DNA of 64,000 bases from Gemmatimonadota bacterium (GTDB lineage Bacteria > Gemmatimonadota > Gemmatimonadetes > Gemmatimonadales > Gemmatimonadaceae): positions 62,001 to 126,000 of the forward strand of contig JADKAQ010000016.1 in the NCBI GenBank assembly GCA_016719105.1. Direction: 5' to 3'. Both the position numbers and the translations under genes were made by a program. Shown here one piece after another: positions 24,927-33,339 of this stretch. Positions within the stretch are counted from its first letter, which is position 1; each line of letters starts with the position of its first letter. Below the pieces are notes generated by a model, which ran no database searches, had not been told where the DNA came from, and worked only from the letters and a program-made list of their open reading frames with translations.

Positions 24927-26312
24927 ATGCCCCTCTCGCTCGACTACACCTTCATGCTCTCCGATGCCGTCTCCGGGGGCGTTGCGCCTGGCGACCTGCT
25001 CGCGGCGCAGGCGGCCCTGGCCGCCGCCCATGCCTCGGTCGCGGCGCGGCGCGCCTCGGGTGAGCTCGGCTTCTTCGACCTCCCCCGCAACCGCGAGTTG
25101 GCGTCGCAGGTGCTGGAGTTCGTCGCCGGTGTGCGCGGCGCCTATCGCGACGTCGTCCTCCTGGGGATCGGCGGGTCGGCGCTGGGCCCCATCGCCCTGC
25201 GCAACGCCCTGCGTCCACCGCAGTGGAACGGGCTCGACGACACCGCGCGTGACGGACTCCCGCGCCTGCACGTGCTCGACAACGTCGATCCCACGACGAT
25301 CGCCGCCGTCCTCGAACGGGTTCCGCTCGCCTCGACGCTCTTCCTCGTCGTCTCCAAGTCCGGCGGGACAGCCGAGACGATGGCGCAGTACCTCGTGGTG
25401 CGCGCGCGGCTCGAGGAGGCGGGGCTCCCGCTGGCGCGCCACCTGGTCTTCGTCACCGACCCGCAGAAGGGGGCGCTGCGTCCCATCGCCACGGCCGAGC
25501 GGCTCCCGGCGCTCGACATCCCGGCCAACATCGGCGGGCGCTTCAGCGTCCTCTCGCCCGTGGGGACCCTTCCTGCGGCCCTGATCGGCATCGACATCGA
25601 GGCGCTGCTCGCCGGCGCCGGCGACATGGTCGAGCGCTGCCAGTCGCCCGACCTCGCGACCAACCCCGCGGGGGTCTTCGCCACCTTGCAGTGGCTGGCC
25701 GACACCAACGGCGGGAAGCGGGTGCACGTGCTCATGCCGTACTCCGATCCGCTGCGCGACATGGCGGCGTGGTTCGTCCAGCTGTGGGCCGAGAGCCTGG
25801 GGAAGGTGCGCGCCACCAACGATCACGTGGGGCCCACGCCGGTCCCGGCGCTCGGCGCGACCGACCAGCACTCGCAGGTGCAACTCTTCATGGAGGGGCC
25901 GATCGACAAGACGGTGACCTTCCTGGCGGTGGAGCGCCCCGAGCGCGACGTGACGATTCCCGGCGCGCACGCCGACGTTCCCGACCTGGCCTACCTGGGG
26001 GGGCACTCGCTGTGGGAGTTGCTCAACATCGAGCGGCGAGCCACGGCGGGGGCACTGGCCACCCGCGGGCGGCCGAGCATGACCATCACGCTGGGGCAGG
26101 TCGACGCGTGGCACCTCGGGTCGCTGATGATGTTCTTCGAGATCGCGACCGCGTACGCGGGGGCGTTGTACGGCGTCAACGCCTTCGATCAGCCCGGGGT
26201 CGAGCTCGGGAAGCGCTTCACGTACGGGATGATGGGGCGCCCCGGCTTCGAGGCGGCGCGTGGGGAGTTCGAGCAGCTGCCGCGCCCCAATCCCGCGCGT
26301 GTGATCGGGTGA
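24927..26312 (+). CDS. pgi: Glucose-6-phosphate isomerase
   Basis: A 461-residue enzyme interconverting glucose 6-phosphate and fructose 6-phosphate. The SIS-fold landmarks LLGIGGSALGP, FLVVSKSGGTAET and GGRFSVLSPVG are present, together with the phosphate-binding and catalytic residues of ATDQHSQVQLF. The C-terminal VELGKRF is typical of the shorter bacterial PGI group. The start ATG at 24927 follows a GAGGCG site at fair spacing. It lies in the carbon block between the MBL gene and fba. Confidence 0.95.
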   Translation: MPLSLDYTFMLSDAVSGGVAPGDLLAAQAALAAAHASVAARRASGELGFFDLPRNRELASQVLEFVAGVRGAYRDVVLLGIGGSALGPIALRNALRPPQWNGLDDTARDGLPRLHVLDNVDPTTIAAVLERVPLASTLFLVVSKSGGTAETMAQYLVVRARLEEAGLPLARHLVFVTDPQKGALRPIATAERLPALDIPANIGGRFSVLSPVGTLPAALIGIDIEALLAGAGDMVERCQSPDLATNPAGVFATLQWLADTNGGKRVHVLMPYSDPLRDMAAWFVQLWAESLGKVRATNDHVGPTPVPALGATDQHSQVQLFMEGPIDKTVTFLAVERPERDVTIPGAHADVPDLAYLGGHSLWELLNIERRATAGALATRGRPSMTITLGQVDAWHLGSLMMFFEIATAYAGALYGVNAFDQPGVELGKRFTYGMMGRPGFEAARGEFEQLPRPNPARVIG

Positions 26313-26411
26313 AATCCCCGGCGTGATGTCCCGTCCTGCGCGATGCACGACGGGGGTGAACACGGTATCTTGTCCGAGCCGCAGGCTGTCCCTCCCTTTC
26401 ACGTACTTCCC

Positions 26412-27842
26412 ATGTCCGCACCCGCCTCAACCATCGCTCACAGCGCTCTCGGCGATGCCGTCACGCGCGTCGATTCCACCGTCGCCGTGCACGATGCGTC
26501 GGTGCTGGCCTCCGACAAGCTGGACGGCCTCGTGCGCGACGCGGTTTTCGGCGAAGCCGATGCGCGCGACTACGCGCGCTGGCTCCTCTGGGAGATCGGG
26601 CAGGCCGTGGGCGTACGCCCCGCCTCGATCCACGAGCTGTACGCGGCGCGTGGACGTGGCGAGGTGAAGGGGGGCTTCACCGTCCCGGCGATGAACATCC
26701 GCGGCGCCACGTACGACACGGCGCGCTCGATCTTCCGCGTGGCCAAGCAGATCGATGGCGGCGCCTTCCTCCTCGAAATCGCGCGCTCCGAGATTGCCTA
26801 CACCGAGCAGCGTCCGGCGGAGTACGTGGCGGTGCTGATCGGCGCGGCGTTGCGCGAGGGGTTCCGCGGTCCGCTGTTCATCCAGGGCGACCACTTCCAG
26901 GTCAACCACAAGAAGTATGCGGCCGATCCGGTGGCCGAGGTGAACAACGTCAAGAAGCTCGCCGACGAGGCGATCGCCGCCGGCTTCTACAACATCGACG
27001 TCGACACCTCGACGTTGGTCGACCTGTCGCACGCCACGCTCGAGGAGCAGCAGCGCAAGAACTTCGAGGAGTGCGCGGCGATCACTGCGTACATCCGTGC
27101 GCAGGAGCCCAAGGGGGTCACCATCTCCATCGGGGGCGAGATCGGCGAGGTGGGCACGGAGAACTCGACCGTGTCCGAACTGCGGGCCTTCATGGACGGC
27201 TACAACAAGACGCTGGCGCAGGTCGCGCCGGGGGCGGCCGGGCTCTCCAAGATCTCGGTGCAGTCCGGGACGTCGCACGGTGGGATCGTCCTCCCCGACG
27301 GCTCCATCGCCGCGGTGAGCCTCGACCTCAAGACGCTCGAGGATCTCTCCAAGGTTGCGCGCGACGAGTACGGGATGTGTGGCGCGGTGCAGCATGGCGC
27401 CTCGACGCTGCCTGACGAGGCCTTCCATCACTTCCCGCGCACCGAGACGGGAGAGATCCACCTCGCGACCAACTTCCAGAACATGCTGTACGATCACATC
27501 CCGGCCACGCTGCGGGAGGAGATCTACGGCTGGCTGCGCACCAACGCCGCCGAGGAGCGCAAGCCGACCGACTCCGACGAGCAGTTCTACTACAAGAGCC
27601 GCAAGAAGGCGATCGGGCCATTCAAGAAGGAACTGTGGGCGCTGGACGCCGACACCAAGGCCAAACTGGCCGCAGCGTACGACGCGAAGTTCGCCTTCCT
27701 GTTCACGCAGCTCGGGATCGGCGGCACCAAGGCGGCGGTCAAGCAGACCGTCAAGCCGCTGGCGATCCACCGCCCGATGCCGGGAACCCCCGGGCACATC
27801 GTGGTGGAAGCCGCGCCGGACGACGCGTCGCTCAGCGACTGA
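26412..27842 (+). CDS. fba: Class II fructose-bisphosphate aldolase (long form)
   Basis: A 476-residue zinc-dependent aldolase cleaving fructose 1,6-bisphosphate. The barrel motif FTVPAMNIRG, the metal-site FIQGDHFQVNHKKY, DVDTSTLVDLSHAT, SIGGEIGEVG and KISVQSGTSHGGIV all match the class II family. The long type is about 120 residues larger than E. coli FbaA, with an N-terminal helical region (1-90) and a C-terminal extension (about 395-476). A TATCTT box near 26358 could serve as promoter -10. YtxH follows 43 bp downstream. Confidence 0.9.
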   Translation: MSAPASTIAHSALGDAVTRVDSTVAVHDASVLASDKLDGLVRDAVFGEADARDYARWLLWEIGQAVGVRPASIHELYAARGRGEVKGGFTVPAMNIRGATYDTARSIFRVAKQIDGGAFLLEIARSEIAYTEQRPAEYVAVLIGAALREGFRGPLFIQGDHFQVNHKKYAADPVAEVNNVKKLADEAIAAGFYNIDVDTSTLVDLSHATLEEQQRKNFEECAAITAYIRAQEPKGVTISIGGEIGEVGTENSTVSELRAFMDGYNKTLAQVAPGAAGLSKISVQSGTSHGGIVLPDGSIAAVSLDLKTLEDLSKVARDEYGMCGAVQHGASTLPDEAFHHFPRTETGEIHLATNFQNMLYDHIPATLREEIYGWLRTNAAEERKPTDSDEQFYYKSRKKAIGPFKKELWALDADTKAKLAAAYDAKFAFLFTQLGIGGTKAAVKQTVKPLAIHRPMPGTPGHIVVEAAPDDASLSD

Positions 27843-27885
27843 TCGCGCACGAGTCCCACGCCGGGCGAGAGCCCAGGAGGGTACC

Positions 27886-28371
27886 ATGGCACGCACCGAC
27901 TTCGACGATGATCGGGTGATCATCGAGCGCCGATCCGGTTCGACGATGACCGCGCTGCTGGCGGGGATCGCGATCGGCGCCGGGCTGGCGCTCCTCTTCG
28001 CCCCGGCGAGTGGCGAGGAGACACGGCAGCTCATCCGTCGCAAGGCCAAGCGCGCCCGCCGCCTGGCGGGCGACTACGGGCGTGACCTCCGCGATCGCGC
28101 CGACGACCTGCGCGATCGGGCGTCGACGCTGGTCGATGACACGCGCGAGCGTGGACGCGACCTCATCGACGGGGCGCGCGAGCGCCTCGACGACAAGGTG
28201 GGCGAGACGCGTCGGGCCATTCGTGACAAGCGCCGGGAACTGTCGCGGGCGGTGGAGGAGGGACGGGCCGCGGCGCGCGACGCGCGACACGAACTGGAAC
28301 GGCGCCTTGCCGACGCGCAGCGCACGTCGCGTGACGGCGCAGCCCAGGAGCCCGACGCCACTGCCGACTGA
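27886..28371 (+). CDS. YtxH-domain membrane-anchored coiled-coil protein
   Basis: A 161-residue protein with one membrane segment (MTALLAGIAIGAGLALLFAP, about 21-40), then a long highly charged helix with repeated RDLRDRADDLRDRAS-like heptads. This is the YtxH pattern of stress-related envelope proteins. A GGAGGG site lies 5-6 bp upstream of ATG. The 3' end overlaps the BrkB-like gene by 41 bp in another frame. The function is unknown; the predicted topology is an N-in anchor with a long amphipathic rod. Confidence 0.75.
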   Translation: MARTDFDDDRVIIERRSGSTMTALLAGIAIGAGLALLFAPASGEETRQLIRRKAKRARRLAGDYGRDLRDRADDLRDRASTLVDDTRERGRDLIDGARERLDDKVGETRRAIRDKRRELSRAVEEGRAAARDARHELERRLADAQRTSRDGAAQEPDATAD

Positions 28372-29332
28372 GTCACCCGCGCCCCCGTCGACGCTCCGCG
28401 CGCCGCCCCGGGCGACGCTCCACGCGTCGCCCGCGGTCGTCGTGGGGCGTATCTGGGACGCCTTCCGCGACTATGTGCGGCGCGTCTGGGTGAACAGCAG
28501 CGAGGACGACATCTTCTTCCTCGCCGGGGGGATCGCGTTCAACATCCTCCTCGCCGCCCTCCCGTTCGTTCTCCTCGTCATCACTGGGCTGGTCTACGCC
28601 CTGAGCCTCACCCCCGACGCCTCGGTGGTCGAGGTGCGGGCGCTCATCAATCGCTTCATCCCGCCGCACACGGCGGCCACCGAGGAGGCGCTCACCCGCA
28701 TCCTCACCGACGTCATCGCGTCGCGCGGCGCGATCGGGATCTGGGGGGCCATGACCTTCGTCTGGTTCTCCACGCGTCTCTTCGGATCGCTGCGCACCGT
28801 TCTGGCCGAGATCTTCGACATCGAGAGCGCGCGCGGCATCATCTCGGGCAAGTGGTTCGACGTGCAGATCACGGTGTACGCGAGCGTCCTGCTCGTCGTG
28901 TACTTCGCGCTCAGCACCTACCTCGCCTTGGCCTCGTCGCGCGGCTTCTCCCTCCTGGTGGAGGTCGGCCTGCGCGAGGACGTCATGGGGCAGGTGGAGT
29001 ACTACGTCGGTCGACTCATCGCTCTCGCGCTGATGGTGGCGACCTTCTTCGCCCTCTACAAATACCTGCCCAACCGTCGCATCCGGTGGCAGCAGGCGCT
29101 GGTCGGGGCGATCTCGTCCGGGATCCTGCTGGAGATTGCGCGTAACCTGTGGGTCGTCGTCACCCGCTCGTTCGACCCCGGGTCGCTGTACACGGGGACG
29201 CTCTACGTGATCGTCTCGCTGGTGTTCTGGGTGTACTACGCGGCGTTGCTGTTCATCATCGGCGGGGAAGTGTCGCAGGCGCATGAGCTGCGGCGCGTGC
29301 GGAGGCTGCAGCGAGAGACGTTGGAGGGGTGA
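28331..29332 (+). CDS. YihY/BrkB-family inner-membrane protein
   Basis: A 333-residue membrane protein of the YihY/virulence-factor BrkB family. After a proline-rich head (1-35) and VWVNSSEDDIFFLAGGIAFN, about six membrane helices follow, with family-typical WGAMTFVWFSTRLFGSLRTV and FWVYYAALLFIIGGEV. The start GTG at 28331 lies inside the ytxH gene, so translation is probably coupled. A later start would remove only the low-complexity head. BrkB proteins are of uncertain function (once mistaken for RNase BN). It ends 8 bp before a repeat block. Confidence 0.85.
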   Translation: MTAQPRSPTPLPTESPAPPSTLRAPPRATLHASPAVVVGRIWDAFRDYVRRVWVNSSEDDIFFLAGGIAFNILLAALPFVLLVITGLVYALSLTPDASVVEVRALINRFIPPHTAATEEALTRILTDVIASRGAIGIWGAMTFVWFSTRLFGSLRTVLAEIFDIESARGIISGKWFDVQITVYASVLLVVYFALSTYLALASSRGFSLLVEVGLREDVMGQVEYYVGRLIALALMVATFFALYKYLPNRRIRWQQALVGAISSGILLEIARNLWVVVTRSFDPGSLYTGTLYVIVSLVFWVYYAALLFIIGGEVSQAHELRRVRRLQRETLEG

Positions 29333-29340
29333 CGCGACTC

Positions 29341-29486
29341 GGAAGACGGGAAGACGGGGGGGGGGGAGGCGGGGGGGGGGGGGGGACCCCTCGGCGCGGC
29401 ACTCGGCGACGCACCCCTTCGTGAGCGGTCACTCGTCTTCCCGTTCCCGTCTTCCCGTCTTCTCGTCTTCTCGTCTTCGGGTCTTC
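29341..29486. repeat. GGAAGACG ... CGTCTTCC inverted tandem repeats
   Basis: Two GGAAGACG units (29341-29356) follow the brkB stop. Six CGTCTTCC/CGTCTTCT-like units (29434-29486) precede threonine aldolase. The two blocks are inverse complements and could form a stem of about 17 bp around a loop containing a long G-tract. Confidence 0.8.
29356..29385 (+). repeat. Long G-tracts (G11-AGGC-G15)
   Basis: Eleven G residues (29356-29366), then AGGC, then 15 G residues (29371-29385). Such a tract can form a G-quadruplex and is also prone to length errors in sequencing. Confidence 0.85.
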
Positions 29487-29528
29487 TGAGGTACCTTGCG
29501 TAACGCCCATCACACTCGCGCCTTCGAC

Positions 29529-30602
29529 ATGACGATAGACATCCGCTCCGATACCGTCACCAAGCCGTCGCCTGAGATGCGCCGCGCCATCGCCGAGGCC
29601 GAAGTCGGCGACGACTTCCTCGATGGCGACCCGACCACGCGTCGCCTCGAGGAGGCGGTGGCCCAGCTGCTCGGCAAGGAGCGGGCGATCTTCTTCCCCT
29701 CGGGGACGATGGCCAACCAGTGCGCCATCTGGACGCTGTCGGAACGCGGGACGGAGATCTACGCCGACTACGGATCGCACATCAACGACTGGGAGATGGT
29801 CGGGGCGGCGGCGATCGCCGGCGTTCAGCTGCGCACCGTGCAGGGCGAAGGACCGATGATGGACGCGCAGTCGCTGGAGCGTGCCTTTCGTGCCCCGTCG
29901 TCGAGTGCGCCGCGCGCGTCGCTGGTCTGCCTCGAGAACACGCACAACGGCGCCGGTGGACTGGTGACGCCGCTGGCCGGGATTCGCGCCATGCACGACG
30001 TGGCGCGCAACCACGGCTGTGCCGTACATCTCGACGGCGCCCGCCTGTGGAACGCCTCGGCCGCGTCGGGGACGCCGTTGCACGAGTTCGCACGCTTTGC
30101 CGATACCGTGATGGTCTCCTTCTCCAAGGGGCTGGGCGCGCCGGCCGGTGCCGCGCTCGTCGGATCCGAGGAGGTCATCGAGCGGGCCAACGAGCATCGC
30201 AAGCGCCTGGGCGGCGTGATGCGCCAGAGCGGGATCCTGGCGGCCGGCGCGCTCTACGGGCTCGAGCACAATCGCGACCGGCTGCACGTCGACCACGAGC
30301 ACGCCACCGAGTTCTCGTTCATCGTCGACCGGGCCATCGCGGCGACCGTGGTCCCGCCGGACAGCAACATCGTGATGATCGACCTGACCCCGGGGCTCTC
30401 GGCGCACGACGTGGTACGCCGCGTGGCGGAGCATGGGGTGAAGGTCGGCGTCTGGACGCCGACGCGTGTACGGGCCGTGATGCACCTCGACGTCACGCGC
30501 GAGCAGGTGGAGCAGGCGGGCGAGGCGGTGCTGGAAGGGCTCGACGAGGCGTGGCGCGCCCTTGGCGATACGAGCGAGTGGCCGGCGGTTCCGCGGAAGT
30601 AG
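29529..30602 (+). CDS. ltaE: Low-specificity L-threonine aldolase / beta-eliminating lyase
   Basis: A 357-residue PLP enzyme that cleaves L-threonine or L-allo-threonine to glycine and acetaldehyde. IDIRSDTVTKPSPEM at the N-terminus, GDPTTRRLEE, FFPSGTMANQ, then LENTHN, VHLDGARLWNA and the Schiff-base lysine in VSFSKGLGAPAG are standard. Start ATG at 29529; a TTG at 29496 would add 11 residues without family resemblance. A TACCTT box at 29492-29497 could be its -10 element. The gene precedes the SRP RNA. Confidence 0.9.
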   Translation: MTIDIRSDTVTKPSPEMRRAIAEAEVGDDFLDGDPTTRRLEEAVAQLLGKERAIFFPSGTMANQCAIWTLSERGTEIYADYGSHINDWEMVGAAAIAGVQLRTVQGEGPMMDAQSLERAFRAPSSSAPRASLVCLENTHNGAGGLVTPLAGIRAMHDVARNHGCAVHLDGARLWNASAASGTPLHEFARFADTVMVSFSKGLGAPAGAALVGSEEVIERANEHRKRLGGVMRQSGILAAGALYGLEHNRDRLHVDHEHATEFSFIVDRAIAATVVPPDSNIVMIDLTPGLSAHDVVRRVAEHGVKVGVWTPTRVRAVMHLDVTREQVEQAGEAVLEGLDEAWRALGDTSEWPAVPRK

Positions 30603-30617
30603 CTTTTCCGCGGGCGG

Positions 30618-30646
30618 TTGTCGCGACGGGAGACGGTCACTAGACT
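30618..30646 (+). promoter_or_regulatory. Sigma-70-like promoter of the SRP RNA
   Basis: TTGTCG (30618-30623) and TAGACT (30641-30646) are separated by 17 bp. Transcription starting about 7-8 nt downstream would match the predicted 5' end of the SRP RNA. Confidence 0.6.
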
Positions 30647-30654
30647 TCTCGTCG

Positions 30655-30750
30655 CTCCAGGTCCCGAAGGGCGAAAGCGCGCCAACCCCGTGAGGACCCC
30701 GAAGGTAGCAGCGGTACGCGATGTCTTGCGTTGCTTCGTCAGACCTGGAG
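30655..30750 (+). ncRNA. ffs: Signal recognition particle RNA (4.5S type)
   Basis: CTCCAGGTC (30655-30663) and GACCTGGAG (30742-30750) close the RNA into a single rod. The apical domain has the conserved SRP signature (GAGGACCCCGAAGGTAGCAGC, split here as GAGGACCCCGAAGG then TAGCAGC), with the GGAA-like tip region and AGCAGC internal loop that bind Ffh. The length of about 96 nt fits the short bacterial form. It is bracketed by a clear promoter and terminator. It should form SRP with Ffh to target membrane proteins. Confidence 0.85.
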
Positions 30751-30754
30751 TATT

Positions 30755-30791
30755 CGCGCGGGCGCTCGTCAGAGCCCCGCGCGTTTTTTTG
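30755..30791 (+). terminator. Intrinsic terminator of the SRP RNA
   Basis: CGCGCGGG and CCCCGCGCG form a GC-rich stem around a short inner hairpin, followed by seven T residues (30784-30790). Confidence 0.9.
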
Positions 30792-30883
30792 TTGCCCCAC
30801 TCCTGCCGCCCGCCACTCCCGCCACCGAGCGATGCGGGCCAATTTGAGACAGGCGAGTTGAGCGTCATCCCTCGCCACTCCAG

Positions 30884-30959
30884 GAAGACGCGTGTGATGC
30901 TGCCGTCACGCGTCTTCTCGTCTTCTCGTCTTCCCGTCTTCCCGTCTTCCCGTCTTCCG
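30884..30959 (+). repeat. Inverted repeat and CGTCTTCC tandem array upstream of dnaX
   Basis: GAAGACGCGTG (30884-30894) and CACGCGTCTTC (30907-30917) form an 11-bp stem with a 12-nt loop. The array then continues to 30959 with six CGTCTTCT/CGTCTTCC units, ending 3 bp before the likely dnaX start. Confidence 0.85.
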
Positions 30960-30962
30960 CCT

Positions 30963-32897
30963 TTGATCGCTCTCGCCCGGAAGTACCGTCCCAGGAACTT
31001 CGCGACGGTCGCCGTCCAGTCACACGTCTCCAACACGCTCAAGGGGGCTATCGCCCGTGGGCGGGTGGCGCATGGCTACCTGTTGTGTGGGCCGCGCGGC
31101 GTGGGCAAGACGACGCTGGCGCGTGTGCTGGCGATGGCGCTCAACTGCGAGAACAAGCGCGACGACGGCGAGCCGTGCGGGGCGTGCCAGAGCTGCACGC
31201 GCATCTGGAGCGGCGGGGCGTCGCTCGACGTGGTGGAGATCGACGCGGCGTCCAACCGCGGCGTGGATGACGCGCGCGACCTGCGTGAGCGGGCGATGTA
31301 CGCCCCGTCGGGCGAGGGGCGCTACAAGGTCTACATCGTCGACGAAGCGCACATGCTCACGCGCGAGGCGTGGAATGCGCTGCTGAAGATCCTCGAGGAG
31401 CCGCCGCCGCGCGTCGTCTTCGTCTTCGCGACAACCGAGCCGCAGAAGATCGCGCAGGCGGCCGCCCCGGTGCTCTCGCGGCTGCAACGCTTCGACTTCC
31501 GCCGCATGGGGCCGGGGGACATTCGCGATCGCGTGGGGGCGGTGCTGGGCGAGGAAGGGGTGGCGTTCGAGCCCGAGGCGCTGGGGATGATCGCCCGGGC
31601 CGCCGACGGCTCCATGCGCGACGCGCTGTCGCTCACCGACCAGGTGCTCGCGTTAGGCGATGGCGGCGTCACCGCGCAGCGCGTGCGCGAGGCGCTCGGG
31701 CTGGTGGCCGAGGACGAGTACATCGCCCTGCTCGACGTGATCGGCGAGCGGCGCGCGGGCGACGTCTTCGGCCTGGTGGGGCGTCTCGTCGACCTTGGCG
31801 TCGACCTGGGGCAGTTCCTGGCGGGGCTGGGCGACATCCTGCGCGCCCAGCTGGCGCTGGCGTTAGGCGCCCGGGAGGTCGAGGTGAGCGCGGCGGCGCG
31901 CGAGGCGCTGGAGGCACGGAAGGAGCGCCTGGCGCCGGGCGACATCCTTCGCATGCTCAACGCCGTCGCCGAGCTCGAGCCACGCTTCCGGCGGAGCGGA
32001 CAGCAGCAACTCCTGCTCGAGACGCTCCTCGTGCGGTTTGCCCTGCTCGATCGCACGCTCGACCTGGAGTCGGTGCTGCGCGAAGTGGGCGGTGGTGGCG
32101 GCGGTGGTGGTGGCGGCGGGGGAGCGGGCGGGGCGGACCGCCGCGCCCTCCGTCCGCGTTCCGCCCGTCGGGGGGAGTCGCGCGGGGGATACCGTGCCGC
32201 TCCACCGGTCGCTGGGGACTCTGCCCCGCGCGCCGACATCTCGGGGCGTCGCGAGACGCCGGTCGACACCCCGCGGGTGCAGGAAGGGCGCATTCCCCCG
32301 CCGCGAGGGGAAGGGCCGCCGCCGCGTGGTGGTCCGCCATCGCGCGGCGACTCCGGGGGCTACGGCGCACGGATGGAGGCCGGCCCGGGGCTGGAACGCG
32401 AGGTGGGGGCGACGGCGACGATGTCGCCACCCACCGCGGTCGCCGAACGGCTCTCGCCGGTTGAACCCGTCCGTCGGCCGGTCCCGGCGACGTCGGGGGC
32501 CGGCGCGCCGCTGGCCACGCTCGACATCAATCATCTGGTGGAGCGCTGGGATGACATCGTCGTCGCCATTCGCCGTGATCGCCCGATCGTGGGGACGCTC
32601 GTGGAGAAGGCGATTCCGACCGCGGTGACGTCGTCGGGGGTGGTGTCGCTCCAGATCGAAGACATGGGGGCGTTCGAGAGCCTGGCCGCCAAGGCCAAGG
32701 AGCTGAGCACCGCCATGTCGCAGCACATCGCCGGGCTCACGCGCGTCCAGCTCCTCCCCCCCGATTCGGCCAAGGACAACAGCCCGCGTCGCATGACGGC
32801 GGAGTCGATCAAGTCCGAGACGCTGGTGGCGCTGCGCAAGCGTGACCCGGTGCTCGCCGCCGCGATCGACGAACTCGATCTGGACCTGATCAACTAG
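30963..32897 (+). CDS. dnaX: DNA polymerase III subunit gamma/tau
   Basis: A 644-residue clamp-loader subunit. The opening IALARKYRPRNFATV is the normal N-terminus of DnaX. Walker A is GPRGVGKT (43-50), the zinc-binding cysteines are C62, C72, C75 and C78, and YIVDEAHML is Walker B. The AAA+ lid continues to about 230 and the collar to about 360. A glycine run at about 380 and a proline/arginine-rich linker (385-505) lead to a domain of about 120 residues (from DINHLVERWDDIV), presumably contacting the polymerase or helicase. TTG at 30963 was chosen; an in-frame ATG at 30897 would translate the repeat array. No slippery site for a gamma-form frameshift was recognised. Confidence 0.9.
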   Translation: MIALARKYRPRNFATVAVQSHVSNTLKGAIARGRVAHGYLLCGPRGVGKTTLARVLAMALNCENKRDDGEPCGACQSCTRIWSGGASLDVVEIDAASNRGVDDARDLRERAMYAPSGEGRYKVYIVDEAHMLTREAWNALLKILEEPPPRVVFVFATTEPQKIAQAAAPVLSRLQRFDFRRMGPGDIRDRVGAVLGEEGVAFEPEALGMIARAADGSMRDALSLTDQVLALGDGGVTAQRVREALGLVAEDEYIALLDVIGERRAGDVFGLVGRLVDLGVDLGQFLAGLGDILRAQLALALGAREVEVSAAAREALEARKERLAPGDILRMLNAVAELEPRFRRSGQQQLLLETLLVRFALLDRTLDLESVLREVGGGGGGGGGGGGAGGADRRALRPRSARRGESRGGYRAAPPVAGDSAPRADISGRRETPVDTPRVQEGRIPPPRGEGPPPRGGPPSRGDSGGYGARMEAGPGLEREVGATATMSPPTAVAERLSPVEPVRRPVPATSGAGAPLATLDINHLVERWDDIVVAIRRDRPIVGTLVEKAIPTAVTSSGVVSLQIEDMGAFESLAAKAKELSTAMSQHIAGLTRVQLLPPDSAKDNSPRRMTAESIKSETLVALRKRDPVLAAAIDELDLDLIN

Positions 32898-32979
32898 CAC
32901 ACGCAGGCGTTCACGACCGACGGAGCCGTCGGGAGCTCGCGAAGGGAAGGCCGACTCCCCGACGCCGAGTGGGGTCGCG

Positions 32980-32985
32980 TAAACT
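32980..32985 (+). promoter_or_regulatory. Possible -10 element upstream of ybaB
   Basis: TAAACT stands out in GC-rich sequence 26 bp before the ybaB start, and could give ybaB-recR-mglBA a promoter of their own. There is no clear -35 box. Confidence 0.3.
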
Positions 32986-33010
32986 GAGGCATCACAAGAC
33001 TTTCAGAGCC

Positions 33011-33328
33011 ATGGCCGACATCTTCAAGATCCTGCAGCAGGCGCAGCAGATGCAGTCCAAGATGCAGGAGATGCAGGAAGAGCTGACCCAACGCTCCGTC
33101 ACCGGGAGTTCGGGGGGTGGGATGGTAACCGTCGAAGCGGACGGGAAGGGGACAGTTCGCAAGGTGAAGCTCGACCCCACGGTCGTGAACCCGGCCGACG
33201 TCGAGATGCTGGAAGACCTGATCGTCATCGCCGTCTCCGACGCCCAGAAGAAGGCCAACGACCTGGCCCAGGCCGAGATGGGGAAGCTGGCCGGGGGGCT
33301 CAACCTCCCGTTCAAGCTCCCGTTCTAG
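33011..33328 (+). CDS. ybaB: YbaB/EbfC family nucleoid-associated protein
   Basis: A 105-residue DNA-binding protein. The N-terminal helix is rich in Q/M (LQQAQQMQSKMQEMQEE), followed by the central strands GGGMVTVEADGKGTVRKVKLDP and a C-terminal helix, as in EbfC. It forms a dimer that compacts DNA. Its position between dnaX and recR is the classical conserved order in bacteria. The stop is 11 bp from the recR start, so they are in one operon. Confidence 0.95.
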   Translation: MADIFKILQQAQQMQSKMQEMQEELTQRSVTGSSGGGMVTVEADGKGTVRKVKLDPTVVNPADVEMLEDLIVIAVSDAQKKANDLAQAEMGKLAGGLNLPFKLPF

Positions 33329-33339
33329 GGGGGCGCGGC

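Noticed and set aside
30963..32897. Programmed frameshift giving DnaX gamma form
   Set aside because: No A-rich slippery sequence was found; the glycine-rich stretch near codon 380 is only a linker.
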